64,000 nt of DNA from Chlorocebus sabaeus (lineage: Eukaryota > Chordata > Mammalia > Primates > Cercopithecidae). Numbering within the stretch: the stretch's first letter is position 1; each line of letters starts with the position of its first letter. Where the stretch lies: contig NC_132927.1 of the NCBI RefSeq assembly GCF_047675955.1, positions 65,639,702-65,703,701 on the forward strand, in the 5' to 3' direction. The notes beneath the pieces are model-generated. The model searched no databases. It had not been told where the DNA came from and worked only from the letters and a program-made list of their open reading frames with translations. Positions 56,233 to 64,000 of the stretch are shown one piece after another. Made by a program: the position numbers and the translations under genes.

Positions 56233-56868
56233 GAGTTGTGGATAATCTATAAAGACACAAATTTGTTTTCTCAGTCTGGAAGCTGGGAAGTCCAAGATGG
56301 AAGGGCTGGCATCTGGTAAGGGCCTTCTTGCTCCATTATCCCATGGTGGGAAGCAGAAGGGCAAAGAGGGGAGTAGGAGAGACAGAAAGGGGGGCAAACT
56401 CATCCTTTTATAAGGAACCCACTCCCACAATCATGGCACTTACGGATCCATGAAAGTGGTGCCCCCATGACCCGAACACCTTCTATTAGACCCTAACTCC
56501 CAACACCACCACATTGGGAATCAACATTCTTTCTTTTCTTTTTTTTTCTTTTTGAGATGGAGTTTTGCTCTTGTTGACCAGGCTGGGGTGCAACTCACTG
56601 AAACCTCTGCCTCCCGAGTTCAAGTGATTCTCCTGCCTCAACCTCCCTGGTAGCTGGGATTACAGGTGCGCACCACCACGCCCAGCTAATTTTTTTGTAT
56701 TTTTAGTAGAGATGGGGTTTTGCCATGTTGGCCAGGCTGGACTCGAACTCCTGACCTCAGGTGATCCACCTGCCTCAACCTCCCAAAGTGCTGTGATTAC
56801 AGGCACCATGCTCGGCCTCAACTTTCTAAAACATGAAGTTTGGGGGACACATTCAAACCACAGCAGGA
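56233..56868 (-). mobile_element. MaLR LTR (MLT1/MST-class) split by an Alu
   Basis: 56233-56527: 'gtctggaagctgggaagtcc', 'tccatgaaagtggtgccccc', 'atgacccgaacaccttctat', 'accacattgggaatcaac'. After the Alu, 56818-56868: 'gaagtttgggggacacattc', 'aaaccacagcag'. Antisense. Confidence 0.8.
56528..56817 (-). repeat. Alu inside the MaLR LTR
   Basis: Antisense, with small losses in the right arm ('ggggtgcaactcactg') and at the 5' end. Target tcaacattct on the left and tcaactttct on the right. Confidence 0.93.
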
Positions 56869-57659
56869 GTTCAGTAAAGCTTTTTGATTAAAAAAAAAAT
56901 GACATCAAGAGAAGAAAAAAAAGAGAGAAAGAAAAACAGCAACAATGCTCAGTGTGGACACACCTGGCCTAAGGCATCTGGCCAGATACATGCGTGTGCT
57001 GAGCGCCCACACAGCCATGAACACACCTGGGATTCCAGGAATAGAATACCTGAAGTTACTATTCTCTAATCCCAGGATCCCATTAGCATTGGGGAAATGG
57101 TCAGAAGAGCTAGATTCCAACTGCTGTGAGACACAGGAAAGGACGAGGAACCTAGTGGTCCCAGGGAAACAGATCACTGGAAGCACAGCTAGTGACTCCC
57201 CAACTAAGTGGTCTCCTAGAATTTTAATAATAGCATAGGAAAGGGCTTTGAAAATCACACACAACTCCTACGGGAAGGCTCACAACCCATTTGGGTTGTT
57301 CTCCTATGGAAAGGCTCTTCTGTAGAGTTAGAATTATGAGGACAGGATTTTATTCTGACACTTCCCCAAAGCCTTTTGGAAATCACGCGTTCACGTGCAA
57401 CATTGTTATGTAAGCTGCCACATCCAGCTCCTTTGCTTTGGGCAGAAATATTCTCAACACACCCTATGGACACTGGTTATCTGATGCTGGTTGAGAGCCT
57501 GTGACTGACACTCATGTGTCTAACAAAGGCAGAGAATAGGGAGGAGAATAAAAGGGTCCCCTGTGGCAAGTAGTTTAGGAACACGTGTCCAGGACAATTC
57601 AGCTTACAGATGAATGACTAATTAAACATACTGAATGAACACAGTGGGCCCACAAGAGA
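56869..57659. other. Unique intronic sequence
   Basis: Purine-rich patch at 56888-56940. No exon recognised. Confidence 0.45.
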
Positions 57660-57770
57660 AGGTTTATTGAATTGAATGGAGGAATCTAAGGTTCAGAGAG
57701 GTACACAGCTGGTTAGAAATCAGATTAGCAATAAAACCCAGATCTCCTAACACCTAGTTCAATGCTCGGT
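57660..57770 (-). repeat. MIR fragment
   Basis: 'ctaaggttcagagaggtaca' and 'aataaaacccagatctccta' in antisense MIR order. Confidence 0.65.
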
Positions 57771-57794
57771 ACAGCATCCAGGCTTTCTCTCTCA

Positions 57795-58025
57795 CCAATT
57801 TGTGTAAAACGAAGCAGCACTCACACCCTCTCCTGCCCAGCACAGCATCTCATATGCATGACATACAGCGAGGTGTACAATGACGATTTCTTCATGTGTC
57901 TGTCTCTCCCACTAGACTGGAAATTCCTGGAGGACACGGACTATACCTTCATCATCCGGCTTCCCCAATGCCTAGCATAAGCCAGTTTATAAGCATGGAA
58001 TCAACATTAGCTGGATGAATGAACA
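57795..58025 (+). repeat. L2 LINE 3' end
   Basis: 'tctctcccactagactggaa', 'cctggaggacacggactata', 'cccaatgcctagcataag' and the terminal 'gctggatgaatgaac' follow the L2 3' end. Confidence 0.78.
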
Positions 58026-58162
58026 AATTATGAAAAGGTTTAGGGAACCATACAGGAGTGGTGTAATTACCTTATTACTACTTATTAATATTAGTATTAA
58101 TATTTCGGGAAAAAAATGCCTGCCCAATATAAACTGATCTCTAAGGCTGAGGGGGAAGTTTT

Positions 58163-58356
58163 GTTTTGTTTTGTTTTGTTTGTTTGTTTTTGTTTTTTGA
58201 GACAGAGTTTCACTGTTGTTGTCCAGGCTAGAGTGCAATGGCGTGATCTCGGCTCACTGCAACTTCTGCTTCCTGGATTTAAGAGATTCTCATGCCTCAG
58301 CCTCCCGAGTAGCTGGGATTACAGGCATGCGCCACCACGTTCAGTTAATTTTGTAA
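58163..58356 (-). repeat. 5'-truncated Alu with intact target duplication
   Basis: Antisense right arm only, with a (GTTTT)n/(GTTT)n tail. Perfect 12-bp duplication gggggaagtttt at 58151-58162 and 58357-58368 shows it inserted already truncated. Confidence 0.95.
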
Positions 58357-58368
58357 GGGGGAAGTTTT

Positions 58369-59092
58369 AAAGTAAGTCAAAGAACCAATGATAATGAACA
58401 TAGCGTTTATCAAGACAGACAGTTAAGTAAAAAATTTTCTAAGAGTCTTCCAGTCACACTTGTCACTGCTTCTGGGAAATATGCAAACTCTCCACATAAC
58501 ATCAGCACCAAGAAGCAGATCAGGTCCTTTTCTGACCAGGAAGGATCTGTGTGGATTTCATCAATGGCTAAATATACTAATAGGCAGGTAATGCAAAATA
58601 GTGTCCAGAGACTCACTCAAAGGCTAAAATTCAAGGACATTCTGAATAATCAATGAAACAAAAATTTACAGGTTATAGCATACTCTCAAAGACTTAAGCA
58701 CATTTTCAGAAGTTACAAACAGAAATGACAAATCACTTACAAAAACTGAGTATATTCAGTGACCCAAAATAAGACTTAGGAAGGAAAACAAATCCCACAT
58801 AAATAACACCAGTTTATGTCCACTTCCAGTTAATCAGAGTCCTTGAAAAAGAAGTGAAGCAATGAACCGATGCAGAGAAAAGAGCATCACGGCAAGGGGC
58901 AGCTGACCAAGGCTTTCAGCACAGATCTGTGGGTTTTACCAAGCCACTTTCACTGGACCCCAGATTCTTCATCTATAAACTAAGATCATCTTCCAGGATC
59001 CCAGCAAAAAGAACTCTATCAGAGTATGATGGGGGCCACATCAGTCAAGTCCAGGTACAGCTGCTGAACTGGAGCATCAAGAAGTCACTACT
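58369..59092. other. Unique intronic sequence
   Basis: A weak MIR-like core near 58960-58990. No exon recognised. Confidence 0.45.
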
Positions 59093-59390
59093 GGCTGGGC
59101 ACAGTGGCTCATGCCTGTAATCCAGCAATTTGGGAGGCCAAGGCAGGTGGATCACAAGGTTAGGAGTTCGAGACCAGCCTAGCCAACATGGTGAAACCCC
59201 GTCTCTACTAAAAAATACAAAAACTAGACAGGCGTGGTGGTGCATGCCTGTAATCCCAGCTACTTGGGAGGCTGAGGCAGGAGAATCTCTTGAAACCAGA
59301 AGGTGGAAGTTGCAGTGGGCCGAGATTGTGCCACTGCACTCCAGCCTGGGCAACAGGAGTGAAACTCCATCTCAAAAAAAAAGAACAAAA
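59093..59390 (+). repeat. Alu (AluS-like)
   Basis: Full-length sense Alu from 'ggctgggcacagtggctc' to an A9 tail. Confidence 0.95.
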
Positions 59391-59532
59391 CACTTAAAAT
59401 GAGAAATATGCCGCAGTAGACTTTTTTTTCTTGTTAGGGCACAAATCTGGTTCAAGTCAGTCAAAGTTATGGAAAACCAGTGACTGCTGTGGCCTTTTTC
59501 TCCATACATTTCTGGGCAGCAAGAATCTCTGC

Positions 59533-59998
59533 TGTGACTATTCACAACAGCAAAGTCATGGAATTAACCTAAATGCCCGTTAATGACAATTGGATAAAGA
59601 TGAGGCACATATACACCATGGAATACTATGCAGCCATAAAAATGAATGAGATCACATCTTTTATGAGAACATGGATGGAGCTGGAGGTCATTATTCTTAG
59701 TAAACTAACACAGCAACAGAAAACCAAATACCACATGTTCTCACTTATAAGTGGGAGCTAAATGATGAGAACACATGGACACATAGAGGGGTACAACACA
59801 CACTGGGGCCTATTGGAGGGTAGAGAGTGGGAGGAGGGAGAGTATCAGGAAAAATAACTATTGGTTACTAGGCCTAGTACCTATGTGCTGAAATAATCTG
59901 TACAACAAACCCCCGTGACATGAGCTTATCTACATAACAAACGTGCACATGTACCCCCCAAACCTAAAATAAAATTTAAAAAAATAAAAAAATAAAAG
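59533..59998 (+). mobile_element. L1P 3' end, 5'-truncated
   Basis: Sense primate L1 end: 'acaccatggaatactatgca', 'catgttctcacttataagtg', 'ggagcta', 'aacaaacgtgcacatgtacc', then an A-rich tail. It carries only the last ORF2 codons and the 3' UTR. Confidence 0.95.
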
Positions 59999-60239
59999 AA
60001 TCCCTGCCGTGGAGACTGGGGCTCTGCAAGAAACTCTAGGGCATCAGAAGGAAGCACTTGACTCCTTTGTCTGTGTTGTGACTAGGCTCAGAAACGTCTG
60101 AGGGCCCCCTACCACCTTAGGCTCCTTGGCACTCAAAACTCCCCAGTCTAGCTCAGCCTACCTTCCCAAACTTACTTCCCTCTCTATCCCACAATGAGCC
60201 TTTGCTTTAGCCAATTACAGTAAAGGAGGAGCAAGGAAG

Positions 60240-60395
60240 TGTCAGACCTTAGCTAAAAATATCTGGCTGTGTCAATTTAGCAAGCCACTGAACCTCTACG
60301 AGCCTCAGTTTCCCCATCTGTAAAAAGCATATGATACCTGCTTTACAGTTGTTAAAAAGATGTAAGACCATGGATACAAATGCCTCACACAACTC
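60240..60395 (+). repeat. MIR SINE
   Basis: 'ctacgagcctcagtttcccc', 'atctgtaaaaag', 'tacctgctttacagttgtt' in order. Confidence 0.85.
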
Positions 60396-61233
60396 CAAAC
60401 AGCACCCAACAGGTCCTATGGAAATGTCACTTCCCACTTTCACACTCAGTCTTCCCCCTTATGCATCCCTACCTCTGTGTCCAAGCCACGTCTGATGACC
60501 CAATGGACCTCCTCTCTCCCATCACCAGCGCCGGTCTGACTATCCTGAAGGAACCAGCTAATAAAATTCTGTCTTCTCTTCAGGATTCTTCCAGTGGCAA
60601 TGCTAAACCTTAGGAGTCTCTTTCTCCTTTGGCTTCCCCAACCACATAATTCTGGCCATTGCCCAATCCCTTGGCGACTGGCAGAAGCCACTCTGTAGCC
60701 TTCCCGGTCTCTTTTTATGTTGTTGAGTATCTTCCACCAGAGTTTTGTCATCCCCAGTCCCCAGGACGGAGTAATTACATTTTCCCCCATTTTGAAAATA
60801 ACAATGCAGTGATGCGACCTAGTGCACAACAGTCAGAAGAACTATTACCAAACCTCCTGATCCTGACTATTAGGACAACTTGTATTGGAAAGGTGACATT
60901 TATTTCTGTCCGGATCAGAGGCTAGAGTTCATAATTTCCGGTAATCGCTCAACCCTGTGATTACGGGCACTCTGAGGGCAGCCGACAGGGAGAAGTAGTC
61001 ACCAAAGAAAAACTTTGCTAGTTTGGGAACTGCCAGCCCCCAATTTATAAACTGGAATGAAAGAAAGATGAAGGCACCATGGAAATGACAAGAAAAGGGA
61101 GGTTCAAGATAGTCCCAACGTTCTCTGGCATGTTAATCCTCATCACCCAGAAGAGGTATTCTGAGGGGACAGAGGGAAGAAGAAAGCACAAAATATTCCA
61201 AAGTTCCTTATTATTTTCCTTTTCATTAGTACT
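60396..61233. other. Unique intronic sequence
   Basis: Frames up to 127 codons on the minus strand (60446-60829) have no recognisable family. No exon called. Confidence 0.45.
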
Positions 61234-61542
61234 GGGCTGGGCATGGTGGCTCAACATCTGTAATCCCAGTACTTTGGAAGGCTGAAGCCGCCAGATGGCC
61301 TGAGGTCAGGAGTTCAAGACCAGCCTGACCAACATGGAGAAACCCTGTCTCTACTAAAAATACAAAATTAGCCGGGCATGGTGGTGCATGCCTGTAATCC
61401 CAGCTACTCAGAAGGCTGAGGCAGGAGAATTGCTTGAACCCGGGAGGCAGAGGTTGTGGTGAGCCAAGATCGCGCCATTGTACTTCAGCCTGGGCAACAA
61501 GAGCGAAACTCCATCTCAAATCAATCAATCAATCAATCAAAT
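61234..61542 (+). repeat. Alu with (AATC)n tail
   Basis: Full-length sense Alu. The tail is (AATC)n at about 61518-61541. Confidence 0.95.
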
Positions 61543-63139
61543 GTCTTCAAATGATCAAAGGCTTTCCGGAATTTTTTTTGCTGCAGATATGTTTGAGACT
61601 CAAGCCCCAGCCCAACCCCAGATGAAGGGATTGTCCGAGCAGCTATCTTGATCCGAGGGACCAGCCCCTGTTCTGACCAGAGCTGAACGCCTGGCCCAGG
61701 AAAAGGACAAGTCCTAGTGTCTAAAATGATGACAAAGGCAAGGCACAGAGATGATGGTGCTGACGCCGCTGGGCACTAGGACCATCACCTCACAGGGACT
61801 GGCACCAATATACCAGCAAAACAAGCCAATGGCGAGAGAAGGTAGGAATCGAGATCACACAGAGGGAGCTGGGCTGCAAAGAGGAGGCTGGAACGGATCC
61901 TCAGAGAAAGGCAGAAATGACCATCCACGTGGCCACAGAGGAACAGAGGAGGCAGGTCCAATGGCCGTGGACCCGAGATATGCTTTGTTGCTCTCCGACA
62001 CTGCTCCTGCTCCGTGGGACTGGCTGCTATGTTTTTGGGACAAGTACCCTTTTACTTAAGCCAACTCAGGTGACTCTCTTGTCCTTGTAACCAAATGTAC
62101 CCTCGACTATAACATTCTCCTTTGAGCTAAACTAAATTCTGCTAGGAGATCCCGCTTATAATCTATTTCAACTGACAGCGACTACTTTTGTCTGATTTAT
62201 TACAGCTGTAAGCCCTTCCTTCTGGAAGGGGGAGGGGCTGCGATCTCTTTTAAAGCTAGACCAATTTTACACTGGCAGGGGCCGTGTGTGCGGCTCTACA
62301 TTACAGCGCCCTACAGGATGCATCTAAACTAGTTTGGTCAGCTTATCCATTCCCTGAAAGCAAGGAAGCCGCCACATCAGTAACTCCGTTGCTAAGGCAA
62401 CTGCTTACTTTCCATATCAACTGCAAACTCGTTGCTATGGAGACACATATACAAGAAAAATTCCTCTTTCCAGCCAGGGACCAGATGGCAGAGAACTCAC
62501 AGAAGCCATGGGTTAGGGGGCTTTGCTAAGTGAGATGTTTACTGGAGTACATTTCTCTCCTGATACCAGAGATGCAGCTACCCCGAGCACATTTAGAAGT
62601 TGCACTCTTGGTACAAAAGTAAAGGTGTGTTCTCTTCTGCCTGCAAAACTACAGCTAGTAACTAGAGGTAAGTCATTGTTGAAATAATTCTGAGACGGTC
62701 TCCCTCTAAATGTAAACCTCTTTTGTTTTTATTCTCCATGCTGAATATACCCCAAAATGAATTTCCTAGTCAAACACTAATGGAAATATAATTTCCTGTA
62801 AGAACTGAAATAGAAGTTTGATTTCACTTTCTTTTTGATTGAGAGGTAATCCAGAAATCTCTTTATTTTCCAACACCTATGCACTGTGTTTCAGATTTAT
62901 ACCTCCACCCGAACGTCTCTACAGAGCTTGAAACTCATATAGCAAACTTCCTGACAGCTGCACTTAGATGTCCGCAAACCATCTCAAATTTAACATGGTT
63001 AAAAGAGAATGTTGGCATTAATCCTCATCCAATTTCCCAACCCAAATTTGCCCACACATCTTTATCCGCAACCCCTGACCCTGGTTCAAGCTAGCATCAC
63101 TCCCACCATCTCTCTCTTGCACCACTGGAACAAGCCCCA
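61543..63139. other. Unique intronic sequence, includes an RFX-like pair
   Basis: No interspersed repeat recognised over about 1.6 kb, unusual for this window. 62388-62444 holds two RFX X-box-like motifs. Confidence 0.5.
62388..62444 (+). promoter_or_regulatory. Pair of RFX X-box-like motifs
   Basis: gttgctaaggcaac (62388-62401) has imperfect palindromic half sites, with GGCAAC an exact RGYAAC half. gttgctatggagac (62431-62444) differs by one base from the 13530-13543 motif. They lie in repeat-free sequence, 43 bp start to start. Function as an intronic enhancer is inferred. Confidence 0.5.
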
Positions 63140-63600
63140 GAGAGGTATCTCCCCCTCCTGTCCTTTTAGACATAACATTCTCCCCTTTCTAATACACTGA
63201 CTGTGAGCCTTCTTTCTGTGCCTTGGACATTTTGAGTCATTGCCACCTCAGGGCCTTTGCACTTGCTGTTTTCTCTACCCAGATCTTTGCACGGCTGCAT
63301 CCCTCTTGCCATTCAAGGCATGGCCTAGTCAGACCCCTCTGAGACGTCTCCCACCCTCCTCCCCATTCCTCTCTAATACATTATCCTGTTTTATTATCTT
63401 CATTGCATGTAACACAGTCTGGTACATTACCTACCCTGTCCCACGTAGGCCTCCTCCTCCTCCTCCCCTACCCTCACTGCTACCCTATGGAAGGTCTAGG
63501 AGAGCAGCCAGGGACCCGCCAGAGGTCACCACTATATCCTCAGCACCCAGAACAGTGCCTGGCACTCCACGAACAAGGGTAGCATGAATGAATCACTGCT
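63140..63600 (+). repeat. L2 LINE 3' end, long
   Basis: Well-preserved L2: 'cacctcagggcctttgcact', 'tgctgttttctctacccaga', 'tcctgttttattatcttcat', 'ccagaacagtgcctggcact', ending 'catgaatgaatca'. Confidence 0.88.
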
Positions 63601-63672
63601 GAAAATGCTTCTAAAATGACCGAAGCCACTTATTTTCACAAATACAGTCTAATTTTTACTTTGCAAGCTAGG

Positions 63673-63975
63673 GGCCAGGCAGAATGGCTCATGCCTGTAA
63701 TCCCAGTACTTCTGGAGGCTGAGGCGGGCGGATCACTTAAGGTCAGGAGTTCAAGACCAGCCTGGCCAATACGGCGAAACCCCGTCTCCGCTAAAAATAG
63801 AAAAATCAGCTGGGCATGGTGGCGTGAGCCTGTAATCCCAGCTACTCAGGAGGCTGAGGCAGAAGAATTGCTTGAACCCAGGAGGCAGAGGTTGCAGTGA
63901 GCTGAGATCATGCCATTGGACTCCAGCCTGGGTGACAGAGTGAGGCTTCAGCTCAACAGCAACACCACCACCACT
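63673..63975 (+). repeat. Alu (AluS-like) with CA-rich tail
   Basis: Sense Alu from 'ggccaggcagaatggctc'. The tail is 'caacagcaacaccaccacc' rather than poly-A. Confidence 0.94.
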
Positions 63976-64000
63976 AGGTATTCTGCAAGACCCCAGAACC

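Larger units (their letters stand above)
14784..64000 (-). other. FOXN3: FOXN3 intron, upstream side (partial)
   Basis: This precedes the exon in transcript order. No open frame here resembles the first large FOXN3 coding exon with the N-terminal half of the forkhead domain, so the intron exceeds 49 kb. That fits the very large introns known for this gene. Unannotated alternative first exons or antisense RNAs cannot be excluded by eye. Confidence 0.85.

Noticed and set aside
1..64000. CRISPR array, operons, phage or bacterial genes
   Set aside because: No spaced identical repeats of that kind; Alu, MIR, L1 and spliced-exon structure show a primate nuclear genome.
1..64000. tRNA, rRNA or snRNA genes
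   Set aside because: MIR and Alu contain tRNA- and 7SL-derived promoter-like text, but no cloverleaf or snRNA sequence was recognised outside them.

Overview
The window is nuclear DNA from a catarrhine primate, most likely an Old World monkey such as a macaque, baboon or guenon. It is packed with Alu elements: I count about 43 copies or fragments, plus one free Alu monomer. The two youngest AluY copies (5150-5468 and 49112-49407) carry variants I associate with the monkey-specific AluYR/AluMac lineage: 'agtggccagatctcag' in the right arm, and 'aggcttgagccacc' or its complement 'ggtggctcaagcctg' at the 5' end. Human AluY normally reads 'cgtgagcc' there. The assignment rests on recalled family consensus, not on a database search.

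I can support one protein-coding segment with confidence. It is a single 137-bp internal exon on the minus strand, 14783 down to 14647, with consensus splice sites on both sides. It encodes [14 protein letters not shown]...[10 protein letters not shown], the end of the winged-helix domain and the start of the following linker of the forkhead repressor FOXN3 (CHES1). The window is therefore the interior of the FOXN3 gene: 14784-64000 is the intron upstream of this exon in transcript order, and 1-14646 is the intron downstream. The rest of the FOXN3 coding sequence is not recognisable here. The remaining open frames are mostly Alu translations, simple-repeat translations or unremarkable chance frames.

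Layout: 1-9 kb is mostly unique intron with a few Alus, old MIRs and an unexplained coding-like stretch split by the young AluY at 5.1 kb. 9.3-11.5 kb is a nested L1/L1/Alu stack followed by an MLT1 LTR. 11.9-17 kb is largely unique and holds the exon and, 0.9 kb beyond it, a cluster of RFX X-box-like motifs. 17-24.5 kb is Alu-rich with MIR, L2 and hAT DNA-transposon remnants. 24.5-25.3 kb is a 350-bp polypurine tract beside a 300-bp CCA/CCT array. 25.3-36 kb mixes unique intron with Alus and an MST LTR. 36-42.1 kb is L1M 3' ends with inserted Alus, an MLT1 LTR and a MER20. 42.1-59 kb holds an MST solo LTR, a GGGGA array, MLT1-class LTRs with nested Alus, MADE1, L2 and MIR. 59-64 kb has an L1P 3' end, further Alus, a second RFX-motif pair at 62.4 kb and an L2 3' end.

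I found no RNA gene, CRISPR array, operon, intact mobile element with coding capacity, or novel multi-gene system. The best leads are the two RFX-motif clusters, the coding-like block at 4912-5508, and the lineage-specific insertions.
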